A DNA stretch of 64,000 nucleotides from Diplodia intermedia (GCA_021495925.1 JAKEKT010000036.1:124001-188000); one strand, 5' to 3'. Positions 35,640-46,777 are shown, numbered from the stretch's first letter. The notes: a model not told the origin generated them from the letters alone. Numbers and translations: made by a program.

Positions 35640-38240
35640 ACCGGTTTCGATAAACGAAGAAAGAAGTTAAAGCTATAGTTATAATTAATAATTATATTCG
35701 TATCGTCTAGAAGTACTATTATTAAGCGGATTTAAACGATTTCTTAACTCTCGTTAAGCATACTCTCTATTATTATTAATTATACGAAGTTATATTCTAA
35801 CTTATAGATTAATATTCTTAAGATATGCCTCGCGCGTATTCTCGATAAAGAACGATAGCCGTATACTAAATAGATTCGTACTCTTAGACGCTTAGTCTTT
35901 AATTATAGAAATACTCTACTTATCGCGCGAATCGAGTTTAGTAAAAGTATTATCTTTTATATCTTCTTAGTCTTAACGAATAAGATTACTATTTAGATTA
36001 TCCCGTTAACGTAGCTTAGAGAGAAGTAACTAGACGATATCTAGTAGCTAAAGAGTACTCGACTATATATTATCGACTTCTAGCGTAAGAATACTACGTT
36101 AATACGTAATATCGTAGCTAGACGTTATACTTATATATTATTAAGTCTAGAGTAGGCTATTTAAGACGAGTTTTATCGTATTCTAGAGAATCTAAACGCT
36201 TACGATAGAGTAGACTTAGTCGCTATTAATAAGTATTATCTTATTTATTAGTAGAGTAAGTTAAAAAATAAAAGTCGGTCTAATAAGAGGTTTCGGCCCG
36301 CGTTCTTAAAAATAGACTACTTACGGTCGTAGCTATATAAGAACGTTATATAGTTTATCTATTCTACTACTTTAGAGTCTAAAGCGAAGGCATCGATTCT
36401 TAAGAATAGTAGATTTCGTTTAGTTAATAGGCGTATATACTAAACGTAGATAATTAGAACGTCCGTTAATCGTTCTAATATTACTATTTACGTACGGCCT
36501 ATTTCTCGTAGATAGATTAAGAGCTTTAGTGCACTATTCTTCTTATTAGATAATAGTATTATACTAGACGAGTATACGCTATAGAGTATTCTAAAGATAA
36601 TTATCTTTATCGATTTAACCGCTACTATTTCGCACGTAGTATCGTTTCTTTAAAAGATGTTACTATAGAAATATTAGTAGTATTCGCATTATAGAAACGA
36701 CGAATATACGATAACTAATATCGTCGAGAAGTATAGCTTTATTATAGTAAGTATTAACTATCGTCGTAGATATATCGAGTTCTACCGCTCTAATTCTACT
36801 ATTTAAATTATAATTACGATAATCTATCTTAGCATAAATATTAATATCGTTAATATTAAGCGCGTTATTATATATAACTTCTTATTAGGCCGAGAACTTA
36901 GTAATATATAGTAGAGACTAGGCCGTAGCGAGCGAGAAGAAGGTCGAGTTAGTATATATATTATTCTTTTACTATATTAGATATTCGATAGCGAGGAACG
37001 AAATAGATCTATAGCTAGTAAGAAGCGATCTATCGAAGAGCGCGATATCGTTATAAAAAGAATATTACTAGAAAATCGTAAGTAAGTATAATAATAGCGA
37101 AGTCGTTTAAATATCGTTTCTACGCTAGATAATACGAGCGAAGAGATATTAAGCGTATATTTATCTAGCGTATTCGTCTTAGACTCGAATTAGAAGACTC
37201 TTTCTTTTAATAATAATAGTAACTCTCGACCCGTCTAGATATCTATTAATTTAAAATATTAAAAAGCGTTACTAGATGCGTAGAAGAATATAGTAAATAA
37301 TAGTTACTATCGCCGTATATTTCTATCGATCTTTAGAGAGTATCTATTACGGCCGAATATATCTATAATCGTATAACGAGAATGCTATTATACTATCTAT
37401 AATCTACTACTAAGTTCGATATTTACTATAGCCTCGCTAGCTCTAGCGTTCGCTATACGTTTAAGAATAAACACCCGTACGGGTTTCGCGTTAAAACTAA
37501 TCGAGTAGTAGGCCGTTAATTAAAGTCGAGTATTAGTATCGAATTCTTAGTTTTCTATATCTTCTTTATATTATATATATAGAGATTATTAATAGTAGCT
37601 CTCGCAACTCTTTAATACTAGTAGAAGACCTAAATTCTAGAAGTCTATAATTATAGATATTATTCGTAAGAGCGTATCTTTACTTTTAGAATAAAAGTAT
37701 TATAATAATAATATAGAGGCTCTACTAGATTTTCTTCGATCTACTATTACTAAGATTAATAAGGATTCTACTAAGCGTTAGCTATAGAACGCGTAAGAGA
37801 GAGAGAAAGCGAAAGAGAAAATAAAAAAGATAACGCTATAGTTAAGTATTAACGTCGATAAAGACCGTCTAAATAACGATAACCTCGTACGATAGATAAC
37901 TATAAGGCGGTTATAATAGACTATAGACTAAGCCCGTTTAAATAAACGTATAGAAGTATCTACTTTATAGTCTATTAATACTCGATAATCTATCGTAATT
38001 ACTAACTCTTAGAATATCGTTCTTAACTTTTAGCTAAGCGCTACGATTTCTTAGATTATAGACTCTTAGAATAACGTTTCTAATACTTAGTCGAATATCG
38101 TATATACTTAGATCGTAGGCTTCTATAATATCGTGTCTAAGTCTTAGCTAGTCGCCTCTAACGTAGTATCTACTATGTCGACGTCTTTACGGCGTATAAG
38201 TAAGCGGCCGCCGTTAATAGAGATATATATAAATGCCTAA
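35640..38240 (+). pseudogene. RIP-decayed RecQ-like DEAD-box helicase
   Basis: Reading the plus-strand frame that starts at coordinates divisible by 3, and ignoring its many TAA/TAG stops, gives RecQ-type helicase motifs in the right order. These are a degraded Walker A (ending KSIIF, 35925-35957), motif Ia (ITIQIIPLTQL-like, about 35985), a Pro-Glu-Gln-like Ib (ILLSLE), a degraded DExH box (VAINKYYLIY, 36219-36248), motif III (YSTTLE for SATL, 36360-36377) and the RPN-like box (TSVNRSNITI, about 36460). Motif IV (IIFIDLTATISHVVSFL) and motifs V/VI (SINIDIVNIKRVI... then RLGRSEREEGRVS, about 36912-36950) follow. The frame continues through a basic region to about 38240 with a Ser/Asn/Thr-rich tail. 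Stops are of the kind RIP makes from CAG/CAA/TGG. Helicases of this type are common in fungal subtelomeric and repeated DNA (established knowledge). The gene is certainly non-functional. Confidence 0.8.
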
Positions 38241-38574
38241 ATATTAACGCGTAAGTTAACGTCTAGTATCGTTAAGCGTTTAGCGAAGACGCCTTTATTA
38301 TCGTAATAAGATAAATAGAAATAGCTAATAATACTCTAGCGGTCTATATAAGCCGAGAATTTCGCGGTATCTAGTAGGCTTAGACTAACGTTTACGCTAA
38401 CGTCGTTAAGTAGACGCGTACGTCGCGCGACTCCGAAGAAAAAAGAGAATTATAGAGCGTGTTTATAGTTATATAGATATAACTAGTCGGCCACGATAAA
38501 TAGTTAGTTATCGAATAGTATAAGAGTTAATCGAATATACGTTTTAGTCTTCTATTTTTACTTATATTTAGTTA

Positions 38575-39035
38575 GAATCTTAATTACTAAGAACTACTAA
38601 ACATCTACTAATTATAGTTTTCGTATTTTTATATATAAGACGCGAAGATAGATAATTATTTCGTTCTCTATTTTTTATCTACTATTAGCGGAGAACTAAC
38701 TACTAAGATAATACTAATTAACTACTAATACTAATTCTCTAGATTTAGTATATAGGTTATAGAAATTACTTAATAAGATGTTATTTACTATAAGCGGACC
38801 CGGCCGCTTAGACTAAATTAGCGAAAAATTAAGTAATATTAGTTATTTCGTTCTCTAGTTTTTATATGCTATTAGCGAAGAACTAACTACTAAGATAATA
38901 CTAACTAACTATTAATACTAGTTCTCTAGATTTAGTATATAGATTATAGAAATCGCTAGATAAGTAGCCGTTATTTACGTAAAGCGAACTTAGTTATCTA
39001 GATCGAGCCGACGAAAAGTTAGCTAATTAGATAAT
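38575..39035 (+). repeat. Minisatellite C, about 187-nt unit, two copies
   Basis: Two units start TCGTTCTCTA at 38661 and TTCTCTAG at 38851 (period about 187). Each contains GAACTAACTACTAAGATAATACTAA, the same core as array A and in the same orientation, broken here by flanking unique sequence. A shorter diverged piece precedes at about 38580. Confidence 0.8.
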
Positions 39036-39102
39036 CGCGCTTAAAAAATATCTATAGCTTACTTTTATCTACTCTTTCTTCTTCTTCTTTCTTCTTTACG
39101 TT

Positions 39103-39225
39103 CTAGCAGTAATAGTAGTAATAGTAGCGATAGTAGTAGTAGTAGCGATAATAGTAATAGTAGTAGTAACTATAGTAGTAATAAGAATAATAATAATAAT
39201 AATAGTAGTAGTAGTAGAAATAGCT
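39103..39225 (+). repeat. (TAG/TAA)n trinucleotide tract 1
   Basis: Interrupted AGT/AAT triplets. RIP of (CAG)n or (CAA)n would give exactly this. Confidence 0.85.
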
Positions 39226-39489
39226 CTATTATCTACTATATAAGTACGCGCGTACTCGTAGTATATTATTCTCTATAAGAATAATATGCTCGCGGTCGCG
39301 CGTACTCTAGTCGACGGCTAGTTACGCTCTAATCGCCGCCGCCGCCGCGTGCTTCGTCTATAAAAATATACTAATTAGTTCTATAAGTAAGATAAATATT
39401 ACTTACTTTAATATAGCCGCGCTCTTTTTCTTTATATTATATCGTCGTTTTCTCTTCGTCGTACTATCGTCGCCGCTTCTTCTTCTTTA

Positions 39490-39600
39490 TAGTAGTAGTA
39501 GTAATAGCTACTATTATAGTAGTAGTAATAGTAGTAGTAGTAGTAGCTATAGTAGTAATAGTAGTAGTATTAGTAGTAGTAGTAGTAGTAGTAGTAGCTA
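39490..39600 (+). repeat. (TAG)n trinucleotide tract 2
   Basis: A dense run of TAG triplets with a few TAA and GCT interruptions. Possibly a former polyglutamine-type CAG repeat after RIP. Confidence 0.85.
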
Positions 39601-39899
39601 GAAGACGAGGCGGCCTCGAGTCTTTTTAACTTAAATAACGACGATAACTTTAGTTCTATAATTAATCTAGGGCCCGCCCCGTCGCTATTATCGCCGTCGC
39701 CGCCGCCGTCGTAGCCGTAGTAGTAAGATATTATTACTAAAGTTAAAATAGTATACTAATAATCTTAATAGATAATAGTAGTAGTAGTAGTAGCCGTTCT
39801 CGCTATAAGTAAAAGTCGTACTATAAGTAAAGAGAATATAACTAACGTATTATATAGATTCGCTAACTTAGCCTTTACTATTTCGATAGCCTCTTTCTC

Positions 39900-40500
39900 T
39901 ATAAGTATATTAACGTAGGCCGCCTCGTAAGTCTATACTATAACGATTATATATACGTTAGCTAATATATTAATAGCGCTACGTCTATCGGCGTACTTAC
40001 TTATACGTAGCTACGGCTACGTTAGATCGCGAATTAACCCCGCGTAAAGTTTATATTACTAGCGGGTAGGGCTTTAGCTCTACGTACCTTCGCGTCGACC
40101 GTTATTAATAAGTGGTAGTCGGAATTAACGTCTATTTATTAGAGTAGCGTTAATCTTCGTAATAATACGCATTATATAGTGCGCATTATAGAGACGTCGT
40201 TAGGCGATAAGCTAGACGATAAAGACCGCTATACGCGCTATTAGTAGAATAGATTTAAGTATTAGAAGTATTTTACGAATACTTTCTTATATATCTTTAG
40301 ACTCGAGAACTCTTATACGCGATATCGTTAGAACTCGTACGAAGATACTTATACGGTCTTAGACTATAAAAAGAAATCTAAAAAGTTTCTTTATAAGTAC
40401 TCTAGTTCGAAAGAACTAGGTTCTTCGAAGAATTAATCGCGAAAGAGCGACGGTTCGAATTCTAGTACTAGCGATACGGGCGTACTAGTCTAAGCTAAAG
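39900..40500 (+). pseudogene. Possible decayed coding segment
   Basis: The plus-strand frame in phase with 40113 can be read through TAG/TAA stops. It gives protein-like text from about 40110 to 40480 (VNLRNNTHYIVRIIETSLGD..., KKSKKFLYKYSSSKELGSSKN). No family is recognised and TGA is depleted everywhere here, so openness alone is weak support. Confidence 0.3.
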
Positions 40501-40557
40501 GCCTACGTCGATACTAGTAGAAGTAATAGTAGTAATAGTAATAATAAGAAGATATAA

Positions 40558-40870
40558 AGTATAATAGATAAATATCGCGTTAAAGAACGTTTATTATACT
40601 ATTCTTTACTTTCGTTATTAATATCTTCGCTTTTCTCGCGGGGTATCGTCGTGCGCCGATAATATAAGATAGATAGTAGGCGGCGTTTTAAAGACCGATA
40701 GTCTAGAATATAGAGTATAATAGACGAATACCGCGTAGATAAAGTATCTATTAGACTATTCTTTATCTTTATCGCTACTACTCTCGCTCTTTTCGCGGAG
40801 TGTCGTTAATACGCCTTCGAGATAAGATAGAAGATAGGCACTTAGAATACTAATAGTCTAGAGTATAAAA
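40558..40870 (+). repeat. Tandem repeat G, period 156 nt, two copies
   Basis: AGTATAATAG recurs at 40558 and 40714 with related sequence following (TTATACTATTCTTTA... and TTAGACTATTCTTTA...). A third partial start lies near 40862. 156 is divisible by 3 and is twice the 78-nt period of array F. Confidence 0.7.
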
Positions 40871-40886
40871 TAACGGTAATAGTAAT

Positions 40887-40975
40887 AACGACGACGGCGA
40901 CGACGACGATAATAATAACGACGACGATAATAATAACGACGACGATAACGACGACGATAATAATAATAACGATAA
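40887..40975 (+). repeat. (ACG/ATA)n trinucleotide tract
   Basis: Runs of ACG alternating with AAT/ATA triplets. The CpG-containing triplets survived RIP. Confidence 0.85.
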
Positions 40976-41229
40976 ATAGCGGCGGTAGTAATAATAGTAG
41001 CGGTAGTAGAGTTATTTAAATTAATTCTTTACTAATATATTAACGTTATATACTATAATATATTAACGTTATTCTCTATAACGTATTAATAATATATTAT
41101 ATAAAATAGCCCGTAAACGCTCGATAATATACGATATTATAATATAACGAGACCCTATATATACTTCTTATAGAAGACTAATAGCGACTTAACGCTATAA
41201 TCTTTTTATCTTATTTCTTCTTTATTTAC

Positions 41230-41540
41230 TCTTTCGTCTTTCTTAGCTTCTAGTTAGCCGCTTAAACGCGATTAATCTATCTCTTAAAGAGACTCTTTAG
41301 CGTCTTTATTTTCTTCTTTTTCGTCTACTCTTTCGTCTCTCTTAGCTTCTAGTTAGCCGTCTAAACGTAGTTAATCTATCTCTTAAAGAGACTCTTTAGC
41401 GTCTTTATCTTCTTCTTCTTCGTCTACTCTTTCGTCTCTCTTAGCTTCTAGTTAGTTGTTTAAACGCGATTAATCTATTTCTTAAAAAGACTCTCTAGCG
41501 TCTTTATCTTCTTTTTCTTCGTCTACTCTTTTATCTTTCT
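41230..41540 (+). repeat. Tandem repeat E, period 99 nt, about 3.2 copies
   Basis: CTTTCGTCT...TTAGCTTCTAGTTAG units start at about 41231, 41330, 41429 and 41528. The period is exactly 99 nt (33 codons), so it could be a former protein repeat. Confidence 0.85.
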
Positions 41541-41541
41541 T

Positions 41542-41840
41542 AGCTTCTAGTGCCGTTCGATAGTATTAGACCTAGTAGCGGCGTATAATAATAGTAGCGT
41601 ACGATACTTCGAGAAGACTAGCTTCTAGTACTATTCGATAGTATTAGATCTAGTAGCGACGTACGATAGTAGCGACGTATAATACTTCGAGAAGACTAGC
41701 TTCTAGTACTATTTAATAGTATTAGATCTAGTAGCGACGTACGATAGTAGCGACGTACGATACTTTAAGAAAACTAGCTTCTAGTGCTATTTAATAGTAT
41801 TAAATCTAGTAGCGGCGTACGATAATAGCTAATCGTAGTT
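41542..41840 (+). repeat. Tandem repeat F, period 78 nt, about 4 copies
   Basis: AGCTTCTAGT starts recur at 41542, 41620, 41698 and 41776, a period of exactly 78 nt (26 codons). The array directly abuts array E, sharing its AGCTTCTAGT border. Confidence 0.88.
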
Positions 41841-41862
41841 ATAGTTCGTAGAGAATTTACGA

Positions 41863-42090
41863 CTTAGTAGTTCGTTAGTACTTAGTTTTCGATTATATAC
41901 TTCTAAATTAGAAGAACTATTAGCTTAGTAGTTCGTTAGTAGTTATATTTTTTCGGCTATATACGCTAAAATTTAAGAAAACTTATCGCTTAGTAGTTTA
42001 CTAGTAGTTAGTTTTTCGATTATATATACTTAAATTTAAAAAAATCTACTACTTAGTAGTTCGTTAGTAATTATACTTTTCGGCTATATA
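41863..42090 (-). repeat. Minisatellite D, about 63-nt unit, four copies
   Basis: CTTAGTAGTTCGTTAGTA recurs at 41863, 41924, 41989 and 42052. Its reverse complement (TACTAACGAACTACTAAG) matches the core of array A, so this array is inverted relative to A and C. Confidence 0.85.
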
Positions 42091-42121
42091 CAATAAATCT
42101 AGTAAGAAACTATACTATCTC

Positions 42122-44060
42122 GACGAGCCGTATTCTTTTAGATAAAGTATATTATAATTTTTAATTAAGTACTCGTTTACCGCGACCGTTCGACGACGAT
42201 AATAGCGATATATCTAGAACTAGATAATTAGTATTAGTCTAGACTAATATATCCGACTAATCGTCTTTATATAAATTAATAGTTAGGTTCTCGATAGTAT
42301 CTATCTCTTTACCGACATCGAGAAATAATAAGAGATAACTATAGTCTAAAATAATAAGACGCGAAATATCGTCTTCGTCTAACTTTAAGTAATCTACGTA
42401 TAGATGATTAAATTATATAAGTTTATTCTCTAGCTATTAGAAGCTATAAGCGAATACGTCTTTCGAACTAAATATATAAAAGACGCTTACTAGGTTCTTC
42501 GATAATCGTAGCTTATCTATACTATTAATAAATAGTCGTTAAGTAAGATAAAATATCTTATTTTATATCTATATAGTCGTATAGTTTCTACTCGTATATA
42601 TATCGAATGCTACCTCTATTACTATCTTATAACTACGTGCCTAGATATTCGAGAGATATACTCGCTTAAAGACGATATCTTTATTATACGTAGAGTTCTT
42701 AAAATACTTTATCTTATTATAATACGCGTAATTAAGATATTTAAGTTCTAAGTTAATAGACTTCTAGATACTCGATCTACCGATCTAATTAATAAGACTA
42801 GACGATAGTATCGTAGACTATAGTTCGAAATTCGATATAGTAGGCTTAAGAAGCTACTAATAATATAATATCTCGTAGCTATAGTTATTTTATAAGGCCC
42901 TAAAGAAAAGCACGATTAACGAATCTACGAGATATTATAATAGTCCGATATCTATATACTTTATAGTATATCGTACCGTTAATAGTAGCTCTATCTCGCG
43001 TAGAAACTAATAAAGAGTATAAAAACTAACGTCTTTATACGTTATTTCGTTTTATACTTTCTCTATGCTTAAGATAGTTTAAACGTCGTAAATAAGAGTA
43101 AGAAAGTCGATCGATAATAATTAAGAGATCGAGCGCTCGATAGTATTTATACTATTAAGATTAATAATACTTAGAAACCCGCGTTACTATATAGTAGTAT
43201 AGAATAATATTACTATACGTGTCGTATAGCTTTAAGCGAGAAGTAGCTCTAGTTAGTAGTATTTAGCGTTATTTTAACTATACTAGCTACGGCTCTATAC
43301 TTTAATATTAGACTAGATATAATAGACTATCTTCTCGCGATAATCGATAGCGTTCTAATACGTTCGAACGAGAGTATTAACGAGGTTTATCTAGATATAA
43401 AACTAAGTAGAAATACTAAGTAGCTACTTTCGTCGAGCGTAGAAGTTAAGCGAGCGAGACTATTACGTCTTAATAGTTCGTATTAACTAGAACGTAAGCT
43501 AATCTTTATATATAAGCTAAAGTCGACGCTTAAAATCGATCGGGCTCGTTAGTTTAAGATGCTTTAGAAATATACTTTTATATATATTATATATATCTAA
43601 AGTAGTCCTCTCGTTCTTATATATTATCTTAAGTTGCTAGTAAGAGGTCTTATATATATCTAAGCGATAAATAATTAATATTAACGAGTAAAGATCTTAA
43701 TAGTTCTTAAAGATATCTCTAACGATACTTAGAAAGACTCTCGCTATAGCGTCTATAAGATAACCGTATATAATCTAGTATCTAATATTATCGAACTCGA
43801 ATAAGCTAGATAATTCTAAGATATCGTTTAAATAAAGTTCTATCGTAGAATCGTATATATCTTAACGTAGACCACCTTTAGATAAGTCGAGACATAGAAT
43901 AAGCGCGAATATTATAAAAGTACGTATCGTTACGATATAATTAAGACGCTTATCTCGTACCCTACTAAAAAAGTTAATATTATCGTAGTATATTATCGCT
44001 CGATTATCTTTTATATGCTACTAAATTCGCTTCTAAGTATCGTTATTAGTATAATTCGTG
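42122..44060 (+). pseudogene. Second long RIP-decayed coding frame, family not recognised
   Basis: The plus-strand frame beginning at 42122 reads for about 640 codons if TAA/TAG are ignored. The text is rich in Leu/Ile/Arg/Lys with helical spacing (LLEAISEYVFRTKYIKDAY; IREIYSLKDDIFIIRRVLK; RLLDTRSTDLINKTRRQYRR). It lies between arrays D and B on the same strand as the helicase pseudogene. TpG is depleted in the whole block, so lack of TGA stops is expected and does not itself prove coding. The protein-like texture is the main support. It could be a second gene of the same mobile or subtelomeric repeat. Confidence 0.5.
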
Positions 44061-44063
44061 CGT

Positions 44064-44395
44064 AGTAGTTTCTTAGTAGTTAGATCTTCGATAAACGTAA
44101 GTAAAAACTAGAGAAATAACTACTTAGTACTTTCTTAGTAGTTTCTTAGTAGTTAGATCTCTAATAAACGTAAGTAAAAATTAAAGAAATAACTACTTAG
44201 TAATTTCTTAGTAGTTTCTTAGTAGTTAGATTTTCTAATAAACGTAAGTAAAACTTAAAAAAATAACTACTTAGTAATTTCTTAGTAGTTTCTTAGTAGT
44301 TAGATTTTCTAATAAACGTAAGTAAAATTTGAGAAAATAATTACTTAGTACTATCTTAGTAGTTTCTTAGTAGTTAGATCTTCGACTAGTCTATC
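44064..44395 (-). repeat. Minisatellite B, about 73-nt unit, 4.4 copies
   Basis: AGTAGTTTCTTAGTAGTTAG recurs at 44064, 44137, 44210, 44284 and 44358. Its reverse complement contains CGAAGATCTAACTACTAAG, identical to the start of the array A unit, so A and B are inverted copies of one family about 9 kb apart. Confidence 0.9.
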
Positions 44396-45084
44396 TATAT
44401 ACGTATGTATTTTTACGTTATTTGCGATACTCTTTATTAACCTCTTCGCGGTTATATATCTATAGTATATATCTAATTCTTTAAGAGTTTAAAGAACCCT
44501 TCGCTTTATTCTAAAGCTTATAAGATACGCATCTAATGCGAACTATAAGAAGTTTAAATTAATTCTCTAGCGCGAATAATAGACTATGCTAGTAATAGTA
44601 TATATATATTATATAATAGCGGTTATTTAAAGGCTATTCTCGTAACTAGGTTAGTAAAACCGCTAGTTAGATAATATACTTAAGAGTATATTATATTACG
44701 TAGAAGTAATATATTATATATTCTAAATAGCTTAATCGATACTAAGACTCTTAATATCTTCGCTAGAGTTAAAATAACCGTAGTAGCGATAGCGAGAAGT
44801 ACGTAAATTACTATAATAAATAAAACTATTAAGCTCTATACGATAACTATTAATAGTAGCTAGTATAAGTACTTAAATAACTAGATCTCTAAAGATAGCA
44901 CGTAGTTCTCTCTATCGTAACCTTAGTGCTATAGTTATATAAGAAGAGAGGTTAATATCTTTACTAGTCTAAGTAATAGTAAGAGTCTTAAAGCTTATAT
45001 TAATCTTTTATATTATAGTATAAATTCTTCGAAGTCTTTATCGTCTACTACGTTATCTATTACTAAGCGGGGTATCGTTTATCT

Positions 45085-45190
45085 ATTCGTTAGAGTCGTC
45101 GTTAGAATCGTCGTTAGAATTATCGTTAGAGTCGTTAGTAGAATCGTCGTTATTATTAGAGTTATTATTAGAGTCGTCGTAGACGATAAG
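45085..45190. repeat. Degenerate 12-nt repeat GTCGTTAGAATC
   Basis: Tandem GTCGTTAGA-type units. On the minus strand they would read Asp/Ser/Asn-rich peptide, so this may be another decayed low-complexity coding tract. Confidence 0.6.
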
Positions 45191-45745
45191 AAGATCGTTA
45201 AGAGGTATATATTAATAAATAGACGAAGTTAGAGAAGGGCTACTTAAGAGACTTAATAAAGCTATTATTATTAGCTCGACGAGATCTATAACCACCTATA
45301 GCTATAGAGTATTAATTAGACTATCGTTTATATATACTCTCGAAATCTTATAGTAATACTAAAGATAAGAAGTATCTTCTTAAAGATAACGATATCGTTT
45401 CTTAGTAGAAGCGTTACGATCTTTCGTAAAGCTAGGCCTAGATGCGCTTAGACTCTTCTACGAAGATAGATAGTATTACGCTCTAATTAGCTAATATACG
45501 TTGCGCTAATCTACTATATTAAGCTAAACCTATTATGTTGTTATGGATTTTAGGCCGTGGCGTGTGCTCAGGGCGCCTTGGCATCCGCCTGCAGGAGGTC
45601 TAATTCATGAGATAAGGGCAGCTCTGATCTCTCGCGACCGTGGATCCTACTACATCATCAGCACTCTAATTCGTCCCACACCCTGCTACTCCTCCTCCCT
45701 CCCGCGCACTCCACTGCAGCATCCTGTCCACGACTTGCGTGCAGG

Positions 45746-46777
45746 ATGGCCGTCACCGAGCAACTTGGCCTGTCGCCTGAACAGCTGCAGTTCTTCGAAG
45801 AAAATGGCTACCTCTTGATCCCGGACGCGTTGTCGCAAGAGACGGTCGCGGAGCTCCTCGACGAGTCGCATAAGATGCTCAACATGTTCCCCATCGACCA
45901 ACACCCCATGACCAAGTTCTCGACCGGCCAGGGCGAGAAGGAGCATGTTGGCGACGACTACTTCCTCGAGAGCGGCGACAAAATCCGTTTCTTCTTCGAA
46001 GAAGGTACCCACACAGCCCCCACGTCCCACCAGCAGGCCTCCAGCAGCTAACATGGCCCTCCTCACCCGTCCACAGACGCCTTCAACGCCTCGGGCGAGC
46101 TCACCAAGCCCAAAGACCGGGCCATCAACAAGATCGGGCACTACCTGCACCAGCTGTCGCCGCCGTTCCGGGCCATGTCGCTGTCGGCGCGCAACGCGGC
46201 AATCGCGCGGTCGCTCGGGTTCCGCGACCCGCGCGTGCTGCAGAGCATGGTCATCTGCAAGCAGCCCGAGATCGGCGGCGCGGTGCCGCCGCACCAGGAC
46301 TCGCCCTTCCTCTACACCGACCCGCCGTCGGCCGTCGGCTTCTGGTACGCGCTCGAGGACTGCACCGCCAGCAACGGCTGCCTCAGCTTCGCGCCCGGCT
46401 CGCACCGCACCAGCCCCGTGCGCCAGCGCTTCGTGCGCCTGCGCGAGGCCGCCAAGGGCGCCGGCGGCACCGGCTTCGTGCAGAATGCGGGCGAGGCGTT
46501 TCCGCCCGCGATACGCGAGATGAGGGAGAAGGGGGCGGCGGGGCTGGGCGACGACACGGGGATTGAGAGCGAGGTCGAGTACAAGATGGGCGAGGTCAAG
46601 GCGGGCACGCTGGTGCTGATACATGGGAACGTGCTGCACAAGAGCGAGAAGAACTTGAGCGAGAAGAGCAGGTTCATCTACACGTTCCATTGCATCGAGG
46701 GCGAGAACGAATACGACCGGCTCAATTGGCTTCAGCCGCCGGAGGAGGGCTTTTCCAAGCTACCGGGAAGCGCATGA
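45746..46777 (+). CDS. Phytanoyl-CoA dioxygenase (PhyH) family protein
   Basis: Fe(II)/2-oxoglutarate-dependent hydroxylase. Two exons, 45746-46004 and 46077-46777 (intron 72 nt with CTAAC branch), joined as FFFEE|DAFNASGEL, giving 319 residues. Iron ligands: His159 and Asp161 in PPHQDSPF and His274 in GNVLHKS. Arg285 (EKSRFIYTFH) fits the 2-oxoglutarate carboxylate contact. The N-terminus (LSPEQLQFFEENGYLLIPDAL) is the typical PhyH opening. The layout resembles PHYHD1-like enzymes, but fungal relatives also act in natural-product pathways and the substrate is open. The ATG is only about 210 bp from the edge of the RIP block, so its promoter is either very short or extends into RIP-mutated DNA. 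No RIP damage is seen in the coding region. Confidence 0.93.

Larger units (their letters stand above)
34826..45535. other. RIP-degraded AT-rich block (10.7 kb)
   Basis: No ORF of even modest length exists on either strand. CpA and TpG are nearly absent (often none in 60 bases) while TpA is everywhere and CpG survives, the classic trace of repeat-induced point mutation acting at CpA. The left edge is near 34825. The right edge is sharp, near 45535, 210 bp before the start of the dioxygenase gene. RIP acts on duplicated DNA, so the block was once repeated sequence. The contents listed separately are a RecQ-like helicase pseudogene, a second decayed long frame, four minisatellite clusters and trinucleotide tracts. 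I found no LTR pair or tRNA primer site by eye. Confidence 0.95.

Noticed and set aside
42122..44060. Lack of in-frame TGA as proof of coding
   Set aside because: TpG is depleted across the whole block by RIP, so TGA is rare in every frame. This was not used as primary evidence.
35271..44395. CRISPR-like interpretation of the regularly spaced repeats
   Set aside because: The units are contiguous minisatellites with no unique spacers, in a fungal RIP region.
34826..45535. LTR retrotransposon as the source of the RIP block
   Set aside because: I found no direct terminal repeats, no reverse-transcriptase or integrase motif order and no primer site by eye. The readable motifs are helicase motifs instead.
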